The notes: generated by a model from the sequence alone, not told the origin. A stretch of 7,844 bases of DNA from Geopsychrobacter sp. (GCA_021647445.1 JAKIUS010000059.1:1-7844); one strand, 5' to 3'. Numbered from the stretch's first letter, positions 1 through 6,101 are shown. Numbers and translations are program-made.

Positions 1-797
1 CTCTGCTCGATGACGCCGAGGCCGAACAGATCATAGGCGTTGCGGCTGGTGACCCGGGCGACATCTTCTAGGGTCAATCCTTTAATTTCGGCGATCTTTT
101 CAGCGGTGAAACGCACATAGGAGGGTTCATTGCGTTTGCCACGATGGGGAACCGGGGTCAGGTAAGGGCAATCGGTTTCAATCAGCATACGGTCGATGGG
201 GATCGCGGCGACCACTTCACGCAACGCCTCGTTTTTTGGATAACTGATATTGCCGGTGAACGAAAGATAGAACCCGAGTTCAAGGCAGGCATGGGCCAGG
301 CCAATATCACCACTAAAGCAGTGCAGGACCCCGCCGCATTCTTCAGCCTGCTCTTCGCGCAGTATCTGCACAACCTCATCGTGGGCGTCACGATCATGGA
401 CAATAATCGGCTTTTTGTGCTTGCGCGCCAGGCGGATCTGTTGACGAAACGCCTGACGCTGCAGGTCGCGCGGCGAGTGATCGCGAAAGAAGTCGAGTCC
501 GATCTCACCGAGGGCCACCACCTTCGGGGCGGTCAACAACCCTTCGATCAGAGCCAGACCTTCAGCGTTCGCTTCTTCTGCCTCATGCGGATGAATACCG
601 ACTGCGGCGTGAATCGGGGCGTATTGGCCAGCTAAGGCAACACTTTTGGCCGAACTCTGCAGGTCACAACCGATGGTCAGAATCTGCTTGATCCCGGCCT
701 CATCGGCGTTTTGCAGAATTTGCTCAAGCTCACCGTCGAACTGACTATTGTCGAGATGGGCATGGCTGTCGACCAGCGTTAGAAATTTTTCGTCCAT
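1..797 (-). CDS. tatD: TatD family metal-dependent hydrolase (3' end cut by window edge)
   Basis: TatD-type amidohydrolase-fold enzyme. Family members are cytosolic divalent-metal DNases/3'-5' exonucleases, also linked to D-aminoacyl or oxidative DNA repair roles; the exact substrate here is unknown. I translated 265 codons from ATG at 795-797. The metal ligands are all visible: HxH at H12/H14 (SHAHLD), E98 (ALGEIGLDFF), H134 (KPIIVHDRDA), H159 (GVLHCFSG) and D209 (LIETDCPYLTP), followed by the family signature RGKRNEP at 219-225. The start is supported by an AAAGGTGA ribosome site 11 nt upstream and by alignment of the HxH motif near residue 12. It lies 23 bases after metG and is the last visible gene of the operon. 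The canonical domain ends near NAYDLFGL (253-260) but no stop codon appears before the edge, so either a few residues or a whole extra domain is missing. Family call is secure; paralogue identity (TatD versus YcfH/YabD type) is not. Confidence 0.93.
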   Translation of the reverse strand, partial: MDEKFLTLVDSHAHLDNSQFDGELEQILQNADEAGIKQILTIGCDLQSSAKSVALAGQYAPIHAAVGIHPHEAEEANAEGLALIEGLLTAPKVVALGEIGLDFFRDHSPRDLQRQAFRQQIRLARKHKKPIIVHDRDAHDEVVQILREEQAEECGGVLHCFSGDIGLAHACLELGFYLSFTGNISYPKNEALREVVAAIPIDRMLIETDCPYLTPVPHRGKRNEPSYVRFTAEKIAEIKGLTLEDVARVTSRNAYDLFGLGVIEQ

Positions 798-808
798 TCT
801 TTTTATGT

Positions 809-816
809 TCACCTTT
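809..816 (-). promoter_or_regulatory. Ribosome binding site of tatD
   Basis: On the minus strand this reads AAAGGTGA, a good match to the anti-16S consensus. It ends 11 nt before the ATG of tatD and sits inside the 23-base gap after metG. It supports the chosen tatD start. Confidence 0.6.
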
Positions 817-820
817 GGCT

Positions 821-2350
821 TTATTCGGCCTCAATCCGCGGGAAGAGCGGGGATGCCTTCTCAATTTTGCTGCCAGCAGAAAGAGCGCCCCAGCTATCGT
901 TATCAATCAAATTGGACTGGGGATCGACTCCCAGGTGGCCGAGAATCTGTTCGGCTGTTTGTGGCATAAAGGGGGCAATCTGCAGGGCGATCAGTCTCTG
1001 CCCCTCCAGCAGGTTGTAGAGGACCCGACCCAGTCGATCCTGTTGTTGTGGATCCTTGGCCAGGGTCCAGGGGGCGGTTTGGTCAATATACTTATTGCCC
1101 GCTGAAATCAGCTCCCAGATTGTCTGCAGCACCTTGTTGAATGACAGATTGTCGTAAAGTTTGTCAATTTTTGCCGGTGCCAACTCAAAGAGCTCGATAA
1201 ACGCCAGATCGATCTCATCGGCTTGACCAGCAGCCGGGACTATGCCCGCGAAATACTTACCGAGCATGGCGGTCGAGCGGCTGAGCAGGTTGCCCAGGTC
1301 ATTGGCCAGGTCGGAGTTGATGCGTGAAATCAATGAGCTGTGCGAAAAATCGCCATCGAGCCCGAAGGGCACTTCGCGCAGCAGAAAGTAGCGGATTGCA
1401 TCGACGCCATACTTGTCGATGAGCATGTTCGGCTCAACCACATTGCGCAGGCTCTTGCTCATCTTCTGTCCTTCGACAGTCCACCAGCCGTGAGCGAAGA
1501 CCTTTTTCGGCAGTGGAAGGCCGGCAGCCATCAGGAATGTCGGCCAATAGACGGCATGAAAACGCAGAATATCCTTGCCAATAACATGGGCATTAACCGG
1601 CCAGAATTTTTCGTAGAGTCCATCCTTGTCGTCAGGATAGCCGAGGGCCGAAATGTAGTTGGTCAGAGCGTCAAACCAGACGTAGATGACGTGTTTTTCG
1701 TTGCCCGGTGCGGGGATTCCCCAAGAGAATGAGGTGCGCGAGATCGAGAGGTCGCGTAAACCCTCCTTGATGAAGGAGAGGATCTCGTTGCGTCGCGATT
1801 TCGGCTGAATGAAGTCGGGATTCTCTTCGATGTGTTGCAGCAGTTGATCCTGATACTGGCTCATGCGGAAGAAGTAGGACTCTTCCTTTAATTTTGTGGT
1901 TGGACGACCGCAATCGGGGCAGGTGCTGTCGAGCAGTTGGGTCTCGGTCCAGAAGGTTTCGCAGGGGGTACAGTACCAGTCCTCGTATTCGCCGAGATAG
2001 ATATCGCCCTTGGCCTGGAGCTTGAGAAACTGCTCGGTAACGGCACGCTTGTGGCGTTCCTGGGTGGTGCGGATGAAGTCGTTGTGGCTGATATTGAGTT
2101 TGTCCCACAAGGCCTGATAGCGTTTCACGACCCGGTCCGCCAACTCCAGCGGGGTCTCGCCGTTGGCGTTGGCTGCCGCTTCAACCTTTTGGCCGTGTTC
2201 ATCGGTCCCGGTTAAAAAATAGACGTCGAAGCCGCGTGAACGTTTGTAACGTGAAATGACATCGCAAGCGAGGGTCGTATAAGCATGTCCGATATGCGGG
2301 ACATCGTTGACATAATAGATCGGGGTGGTGACGTAAAATTTTTGGGCCAT
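821..2350 (-). CDS. metG: Methionine--tRNA ligase (methionyl-tRNA synthetase), short form
   Basis: Charges tRNA-Met and initiator tRNA with methionine in the cytosol; class I synthetase, 509 residues. The Rossmann fold carries the HIGH motif as HIGH at 19-22, TGTDEHG at 47-53 and the KMSKS loop at 296-300. A connective insert contains one Cys4 zinc knuckle (C127, C130, C144, C147). The alpha-helical anticodon domain begins around residue 345 with N354 and R358 (GNLLSR) and has W428 in the APW motif; these correspond to anticodon-reading residues in the E. coli enzyme. The protein ends at FPRIEAE, where the catalytic and anticodon part of the family normally ends, so the C-terminal EMAP-II/Trbp111-like tRNA-binding and dimerisation domain found in many bacterial MetG proteins is absent. 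It would therefore be expected to be monomeric (inference). The start has an AAGGA site 7 nt upstream. It is 42 bases downstream of ricT in the same operon. Confidence 0.97.
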   Translation of the reverse strand: MAQKFYVTTPIYYVNDVPHIGHAYTTLACDVISRYKRSRGFDVYFLTGTDEHGQKVEAAANANGETPLELADRVVKRYQALWDKLNISHNDFIRTTQERHKRAVTEQFLKLQAKGDIYLGEYEDWYCTPCETFWTETQLLDSTCPDCGRPTTKLKEESYFFRMSQYQDQLLQHIEENPDFIQPKSRRNEILSFIKEGLRDLSISRTSFSWGIPAPGNEKHVIYVWFDALTNYISALGYPDDKDGLYEKFWPVNAHVIGKDILRFHAVYWPTFLMAAGLPLPKKVFAHGWWTVEGQKMSKSLRNVVEPNMLIDKYGVDAIRYFLLREVPFGLDGDFSHSSLISRINSDLANDLGNLLSRSTAMLGKYFAGIVPAAGQADEIDLAFIELFELAPAKIDKLYDNLSFNKVLQTIWELISAGNKYIDQTAPWTLAKDPQQQDRLGRVLYNLLEGQRLIALQIAPFMPQTAEQILGHLGVDPQSNLIDNDSWGALSAGSKIEKASPLFPRIEAE

Positions 2351-2357
2351 TGCGGCA

Positions 2358-2362
2358 TCCTT
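2358..2362 (-). promoter_or_regulatory. Ribosome binding site of metG
   Basis: Minus-strand AAGGA (within AAAAGGAT), 7 nt before the metG ATG at 2348-2350. It fixes the metG start and is the strongest Shine-Dalgarno match in the operon. Confidence 0.65.
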
Positions 2363-2392
2363 TTGCTCAAGGCTATGGAATCAAAATATAAT

Positions 2393-3523
2393 TTATTCGC
2401 TCTTTTTTGGGGCTGAACCCTGATCGGTCCGCCGCCGTGGCCGCCTTCGGTTTCTGCGTCTTGGGCGGCCCGGTTTTTGTTCTGTGTTTTTTTGTTCGTC
2501 AGTATTTTTGTCTACCTTCGGGGCTGCCGGCTTTTTGTTGTCAATGGTCTTACTTTCCTCGGCCTGGGCCTGCTGTTCCGGTTTGCGCGGATTGTTGCTT
2601 CGGCCACCGCGCCGCCGGGGCCTGCGTTGCTGTCTGGCCTCCTCGGTTGTTTTCTGATCTTTTTTCTCCGGTTTTGCTGCCGCCGGAGTCGCTCGTTTTG
2701 GTACGGGAGTAGGTGTGGTATCGCGTGGTTTGTTGAGGTCGTCAATATGGACTTCTCGGCGGCCATCCTTGTCGGCGATGGTTACCTTCTGGGCCAGGAT
2801 GTTTAATGAAATCACCTCAACCGGTCCATCGGGCAAGTTGAGTTTTTTGCCACATTTGGGCATGTTCTTGCGCAGTTCGTTGTAGGTCTCGTATTCATAG
2901 CCGAGGCAACAGAGCAACCGTCCGCACTGACCACTGATCTTGCTCGGGTTGAGAGCCAATCCCTGCGCCTTGGCCATCTTGACCGATACCGGTGCGAAGC
3001 TGCGCAGGTAACTGCTGCAGCATAGTTCACGGCCGCAACAGCCGAGGCCGCCAACCATCTTGGCCTCGTCTCTAACCCCGATTTGGCGCATTTCTATCCG
3101 GGTGCGAAAGTGCTGGGCCAGATCGTGTACCAGATCTCTGAAATCTATACGGCCGTCGGCGGTAAAGTAGAAGACGATTTTCGAGCCATCGAATAGATAC
3201 TCGGCACGCACAAGTTTCATCGCCATCTTGCGTTCGCTGACCCGTTTCTTGCAAAATTTGAGCGATTCTTCTTCACGGTCCGCATTTCTGGCGGCCATTT
3301 CAATGTCTTGTTCATCCGCTTTGCGCAGAACAGCTTTCAGCTTTGCATGACCACTGTTGGGCTCTTCTTCACGGATTGAACCAATAACTGTTCCGAGCGA
3401 TTTTCCACGCTCGGTCTCGACCACAACCTGATCCCGGTTATTAAGTTCGAAATCGCTGGCATCAAAATCAAAAAGCTTGCCGGCACACTGAAAGGAGACG
3501 GCAGCTATGCGTTTCTTTTTCAT
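2393..3523 (-). CDS. ricT: PSP1-domain protein, RicT (YaaT) family, with long basic C-terminal tail
   Basis: RicT-like PSP1 family protein, 376 residues. In Bacillus subtilis, RicT forms the RicA-RicF-RicT (Y) complex, which carries [4Fe-4S] clusters and directs RNase Y in mRNA maturation, with effects on sporulation, competence and biofilm formation. The conserved core covers about residues 5-265. It includes the cysteine-rich centre: GCCGRELCC (C162, C163, C168, C169), GQCGRLLCCLGYEYETY (C200, C205, C206) and C224 in MPKCGKK. These are candidate Fe-S ligands. Residues 266-376 are an added low-complexity tail rich in K, R, P, Q and E, with arginine clusters at 300-305 and 353-365. It looks disordered and RNA-binding, like tails on RNA-processing enzymes. 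The gene lies between holB and metG, 30 bases after holB. Its Shine-Dalgarno sequence is weak (an AGAG stretch about 13 nt upstream). The family call is firm; the role in this organism is inferred. Confidence 0.9.
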   Translation of the reverse strand: MKKKRIAAVSFQCAGKLFDFDASDFELNNRDQVVVETERGKSLGTVIGSIREEEPNSGHAKLKAVLRKADEQDIEMAARNADREEESLKFCKKRVSERKMAMKLVRAEYLFDGSKIVFYFTADGRIDFRDLVHDLAQHFRTRIEMRQIGVRDEAKMVGGLGCCGRELCCSSYLRSFAPVSVKMAKAQGLALNPSKISGQCGRLLCCLGYEYETYNELRKNMPKCGKKLNLPDGPVEVISLNILAQKVTIADKDGRREVHIDDLNKPRDTTPTPVPKRATPAAAKPEKKDQKTTEEARQQRRPRRRGGRSNNPRKPEQQAQAEESKTIDNKKPAAPKVDKNTDEQKNTEQKPGRPRRRNRRRPRRRTDQGSAPKKSE

Positions 3524-3553
3524 AATATATTCAAAACTCTCTTCGTGAAGTTG

Positions 3554-4525
3554 TCATGCCGCTGTCATCTCCATCAACATGGCTTCCATCGCGAGTTGAC
3601 GGTTGACGTTGCGTTGCAGGTGGAAGCGCGCTTGATCGAGTGATTCAAGTTTCTTTAGCAGCCCATTGACGCTTTCATTGTTTTGTTGAGCATAAAGGGT
3701 TTCTCGAAGGTCAATGTTGACCAGTTCATTTTCTGGGCGTCCATGCAGCATCAGGAGTAAATCGCGTAGAAATGATTGGAAAATATCGAGAATATCAGTC
3801 AGGTTTTCCTTATCTTCGGCTAGTTTCTGGGCTAGTTCAAAGAGAGGAAATATGGAGCCGTTTGACAACGAAATAAGCGCGTTGATCAATTTTTTGCGTT
3901 CGTTAAGATAGAGGTCGCGATTCTCTCCAAAGGCTTTTTTGAAACTGCCGTTGGAGAGGGCCGCCATCACCTTGGCGTCCTGCTCAGACAGCCCGAGCCG
4001 GTTTTCGAGGATTCCAGCGAGGCGCGGACGTGAAAGACGGTTGAATCTCAAACGCTGGCAGCGTGAGCGGATGGTATCGAGTAGCATCTCCGGTTTGGCG
4101 CTGAGCAGAATCAACAGGGTGCCCGGCAGGGGTTCCTCTAGTGTCTTAAGTAAGGCGTTGGCCGCCGCAATATTCAGAGCTTCAGCCCCATCAATCACAC
4201 AGATTTTGACCTTGGCCTCAAGGGGCCGCAATGAGATATCTTGCTGAAGCTTACGGACCTGATCGATCTTGATCTGCGTGCCGTCCGGAACCAGCAGGTG
4301 GAGGTCGGGATGGTTCAGGTGGTCGACTTTGCGACAAGCGGGACATTCTCCACAGCCATCACCCTGTTCGCAGAACAGCGCCCGTGCCAATGCCAGTGCC
4401 ATCAACTTTTTGCCAACGCCCTCGGGACCGTCGAAGAGATAGGCATGCGCCAGACGCTGGTTCTGTAACGCCAGGCGCAGGATCTCTTTCTGCCGTTCAT
4501 GGTCAATGATATTGGCGAAGGTCAT
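3554..4525 (-). CDS. holB: DNA polymerase III subunit delta prime (clamp loader)
   Basis: Clamp-loader AAA+ subunit that, with tau/gamma and delta, opens the beta clamp and places it on primed DNA at the replication fork; 323 residues. The N-terminal AAA+ module begins with the family pattern LAHAYLFDGPEGVGKK (25-40). The P-loop at 33-40 ends in KK, not K[S/T], as is common in delta prime subunits that do not hydrolyse ATP. A four-cysteine zinc module follows (C52, C58, C61, C64), then a Walker-B-like IDGAEAL (111-117), NALLKTLEEP (123-132) and the SRC motif at 154-156 that supplies the arginine finger in trans. The C-terminal half is helical and fits the lid and collar domains. The start ATG overlaps the tmk stop as ATGA, suggesting translational coupling; there is only a weak CAGG-like site upstream. 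Distinguished from DnaX by short length and the P-loop variant. Confidence 0.94.
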   Translation of the reverse strand: MTFANIIDHERQKEILRLALQNQRLAHAYLFDGPEGVGKKLMALALARALFCEQGDGCGECPACRKVDHLNHPDLHLLVPDGTQIKIDQVRKLQQDISLRPLEAKVKICVIDGAEALNIAAANALLKTLEEPLPGTLLILLSAKPEMLLDTIRSRCQRLRFNRLSRPRLAGILENRLGLSEQDAKVMAALSNGSFKKAFGENRDLYLNERKKLINALISLSNGSIFPLFELAQKLAEDKENLTDILDIFQSFLRDLLLMLHGRPENELVNIDLRETLYAQQNNESVNGLLKKLESLDQARFHLQRNVNRQLAMEAMLMEMTAA

Positions 4526-5175
4526 GGCCTGTCTGCTCTTGTTTCGAGGAAGTTGAGAGTGACCTGCAGAATTTTAACCGCCAGATCTTCAATGGCGAGG
4601 GCCCCGTCGACCAGCACAAAACGGCTGGGCTCCTGTTTTGCCAGATTCAAGTAGCCGTCGCGCACCCGTTTGTGGAAATCTATGGTTTCACGTTCGAAGC
4701 GTCCTTCTGAGTCATCCTGCAGAGTCGCTTCACGTGAGAGGGCACGGCCTAGACCGGTTTCGACAGGTAGGTCGATGAGGATTGTCAGGTCAGGAAAAAT
4801 ACCCTGCGCTGCCACTAAGTTAAGTTGACGGATCAACTTTGCATCGAGATTACGGCCATCCCCCTGGTAGGCGTAGGTCGCATCGGTATAACGGTCACAG
4901 AGGACCAGTCGCTCTTGTTCTAAGGATGGCCGGATAACATCGTTGACATGTTGGGCACGAGCCGCAGCGTAGAGCAACAGCTCTGTTGTCGCATTGATAT
5001 TTGAATTCTTAGGATGGAGAAGGATGCTGCGGATCTGGTCAGCAATCGGGCAGCCTCCTGGTTCGCGGGTCTCTACGACGGGATAACCGCTCTTTTTAAG
5101 GGCGTCACGCAACAGGGTAATCTGGGTCGATTTGCCTGAGCCTTCAATCCCTTCAAATGTAATGAAAAAACTCAT
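4522..5175 (-). CDS. tmk: Thymidylate kinase (dTMP kinase)
   Basis: Phosphorylates dTMP to dTDP with ATP, a required step in dTTP supply; cytosolic. With the start at ATG 5173-5175 it has 217 residues, typical of the family. The P-loop GIEGSGKST is at 9-17, the TREPGG substrate motif at 36-41, and DRYTDATYAYQGDGR at 94-108. The LID region (about 143-162) carries arginines (R144, R148) while the P-loop lacks one, the pattern of bacterial type II enzymes. The frame is open upstream to a GTG at 5239-5241, which would add 22 residues. That GTG has an AGGT element 7 nt upstream, whereas the ATG has no clear ribosome site. I prefer the ATG because family members place the P-loop near residue 10. 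Its stop overlaps the holB start (ATGA). It is the first gene of the five-gene operon. Confidence 0.94.
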   Translation of the reverse strand: MSFFITFEGIEGSGKSTQITLLRDALKKSGYPVVETREPGGCPIADQIRSILLHPKNSNINATTELLLYAAARAQHVNDVIRPSLEQERLVLCDRYTDATYAYQGDGRNLDAKLIRQLNLVAAQGIFPDLTILIDLPVETGLGRALSREATLQDDSEGRFERETIDFHKRVRDGYLNLAKQEPSRFVLVDGALAIEDLAVKILQVTLNFLETRADRP

Positions 5176-5262
5176 CTGTATTCGATCTGGAAAATGGGTT
5201 TCATATCTCGTTAAGGCCGGCACCGTTTGAACTCTCGGCACTGCATTGACCTAAATCGCGCC

Positions 5263-5292
5263 ATTATAGAGAATTGCAGGGGGATGAAGCAA
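5263..5292 (-). promoter_or_regulatory. Putative sigma-70 promoter for the tmk-holB-ricT-metG-tatD operon
   Basis: Read on the minus strand, a perfect TATAAT (-10, plus-strand 5263-5268) is preceded by an 18-base spacer and TTGCTT (-35, 5287-5292; TTG matches consensus). It sits in the 131-base gap between aroK and tmk, the only sizeable gap upstream of tmk. The predicted start is near 5256, giving a leader of about 80 nt to the preferred ATG of tmk, or about 15 nt to the alternative GTG. I see no clear terminator after aroK, so read-through from aroK is also possible. Confidence 0.45.
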
Positions 5293-5306
5293 GGAGAAAG
5301 GCCGGT

Positions 5307-5828
5307 TTATGGTCGGTCAGGGTCTTGTACACGTTGGGTCAGATCTGCGACGAGTTGCTTCAGGTTGCGGCTGCTGGTTTCGATCTGGGGAAACTGCTGG
5401 TAGCAAGCCTTGCGCTGCTCGAGTAGCTCTTTGATTCTGGCCAACGGATCAGGGTCTTTCAGTAGGGGGCGGATATGCTGCTGAGAAGAGATGCGTGCCA
5501 GAATTTCCTCCGGTTGAGCGGTCAGGCAGAAGATCTGTCCGGTGTGGGAAAGGACTTCGATATTCATGGGGTTAAGCATCAGTCCGCCACCCGTGGCAAT
5601 GACCAGGCCGGTCTCTTGAGCGAGGGTTTTGGCCAGTTGTTGTTCTTTCTGGCGGAACACGCTCTCTCCCTGCTGTTCAAACAGTTCGGCGATCGTCTGG
5701 CCGATCTGTTCTTCAATCAATTGGTCTGTGTCAACGAAGCGGTAGTTCAGTGTGTCCGCCAGTTGCCGACCGATGGTGCTTTTGCCGGTGCCCATGAATC
5801 CGGTCAGGATAATATTCGCTCGGCTCAT
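5307..5828 (-). CDS. aroK: Shikimate kinase
   Basis: Phosphorylates the 3-hydroxyl of shikimate with ATP, the fifth step of the chorismate pathway to aromatic amino acids; cytosolic, 173 residues, the usual length. The Walker A motif GFMGTGKST is at 10-18. Shikimate-binding residues are visible as DTD at 33-35, R59 (in GESVFRQKE), GGG at 80-82 and R139 (in RKACY). The LID contains RPLL at 120-123. The start at 5826-5828 places the P-loop correctly and has no strong Shine-Dalgarno sequence. It is not next to aroB or aroC in the visible sequence, unlike many genomes where the genes cluster. A good promoter lies 50 bases upstream. AroK versus AroL cannot be separated meaningfully here; aroK is the default name. 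Fold relatives such as gluconate kinase are excluded by the DTD, GGG and RPLL set. Confidence 0.95.
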   Translation of the reverse strand: MSRANIILTGFMGTGKSTIGRQLADTLNYRFVDTDQLIEEQIGQTIAELFEQQGESVFRQKEQQLAKTLAQETGLVIATGGGLMLNPMNIEVLSHTGQIFCLTAQPEEILARISSQQHIRPLLKDPDPLARIKELLEQRKACYQQFPQIETSSRNLKQLVADLTQRVQDPDRP

Positions 5829-5877
5829 CTGTCACTAATAACTCGTCTTTTGGGGGAGGTAGAGTGTTGACTCTTTG

Positions 5878-5906
5878 AAAATAGGTAAAACCTTACAGGC
5901 TGTCAA
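5878..5906 (-). promoter_or_regulatory. Putative sigma-70 promoter for aroK
   Basis: On the minus strand a perfect TTGACA (-35; plus-strand 5901-5906) is followed by exactly 17 bases and TATTTT (-10; 5878-5883, four of six consensus positions). The predicted start is near 5871, giving a leader of about 43 nt before the aroK ATG. Orientation, spacing and location in a divergent gap support it; no experimental evidence. Confidence 0.6.
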
Positions 5907-5984
5907 GTTGTGTTGGCTCCCGGTCATCAGGGGCTGCTTTTGTCGGCATGGATAAATATATTTTTCAGAAGCTGTGTTATTTCC

Positions 5985-6013
5985 TTGGCATGAGCCAGTC
6001 TTTTTGACATAAT
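5985..6013 (+). promoter_or_regulatory. Putative sigma-70 promoter for typA
   Basis: TTGGCA (-35, 5985-5990, five of six) and CATAAT (-10, 6008-6013, five of six) are separated by the optimal 17 bases. The predicted start is near 6020, leaving a leader of about 80 nt. The TTGGCA does not extend to a sigma-54 site: the required GC element at the right distance is absent. Confidence 0.6.
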
Positions 6014-6028
6014 CGGCCGGTTTTGCAG

Positions 6029-6073
6029 AACCTCACCTGGTGAGGAGGCCTCCTGGCCTTTAAAGGGGAGGTT
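6029..6073 (+). promoter_or_regulatory. Structured 5' leader of typA with overlapping inverted repeats
   Basis: Three self-complementary segments lie side by side: CCTCACC-T-GGTGAGG (6031-6045), the perfect 12-base palindrome AGGAGGCCTCCT (6043-6054) and the perfect 10-base palindrome CCTTTAAAGG (6057-6066). In addition AACCTC (6029-6034) is complementary to GAGGTT (6068-6073), and CCTCC (6049-6053) to GGAGG (6067-6071). Several of these pairings exclude one another. The element lies between the predicted start of transcription and the typA ribosome site. No U-run follows, so it is not a plain intrinsic terminator. A regulatory role is inference. Confidence 0.4.
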
Positions 6074-6087
6074 AAATAACGATTTAT

Positions 6088-6093
6088 AAAGGG
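6088..6093 (+). promoter_or_regulatory. Ribosome binding site of typA
   Basis: AAAGGG, 8 nt before the ATG at 6102-6104. It decides the start: the stronger-looking GGGGAGG at 6065-6071 is 30 nt away from the ATG, too far to serve as its direct Shine-Dalgarno sequence. Confidence 0.6.
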
Positions 6094-6101
6094 TTTAGCT
6101 C

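Larger units (their letters stand above)
5829..6101. other. Divergent intergenic region between aroK and typA
   Basis: A 273-base spacer with no plausible protein-coding gene. From left to right it holds the aroK leader (about 5829-5871) with a small AGAGT-GTTG-ACTCT inverted repeat at 5861-5874, the leftward aroK promoter, an unassigned stretch 5907-5984 with an AT-rich tract at 5950-5966, the rightward typA promoter, and the structured typA leader. The two -35 elements are 78 bases apart, so the promoters do not overlap. Confidence 0.8.

Noticed and set aside
144..635. Plus-strand open frame of 163 codons opposite tatD
   Set aside because: The minus strand here encodes a complete set of TatD catalytic motifs; the opposite frame shows no family features and no ribosome site. 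It is a shadow frame.
1340..2215. Plus-strand open frames (1340-1732, 1937-2215) and a second minus frame (1671-2108) across metG
   Set aside because: All overlap conserved MetG regions, and their translations have no recognisable domain. Shadows of codon bias in metG.
2407..2806. Plus-strand frames rich in F, L, V and C that look membrane-like
   Set aside because: They are antisense to the K/R/P-rich tail of RicT. The complement of basic codons gives hydrophobic residues, so the apparent membrane segments are an artefact.
5211..5246. Eleven-codon minus-strand mini-ORF (MQCREFKRCRP) in the tmk leader, a possible leader peptide
   Set aside because: The only Shine-Dalgarno-like bases are 2 nt from its ATG, too close. 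The composition gives no attenuation logic for thymidylate kinase.
5883..5896. Short inverted repeats (GTAA-AACC-TTAC, AGGT-AAA-ACCT) inside the aroK promoter spacer
   Set aside because: Only 4-base arms, expected by chance; not strong enough to call an operator.
6004..6009. Perfect TTGACA on the plus strand upstream of typA
   Set aside because: No -10 like element occurs 16-18 bases downstream (the position reads AGAACC), so it is not treated as a second promoter; it overlaps the -10 of the better promoter.
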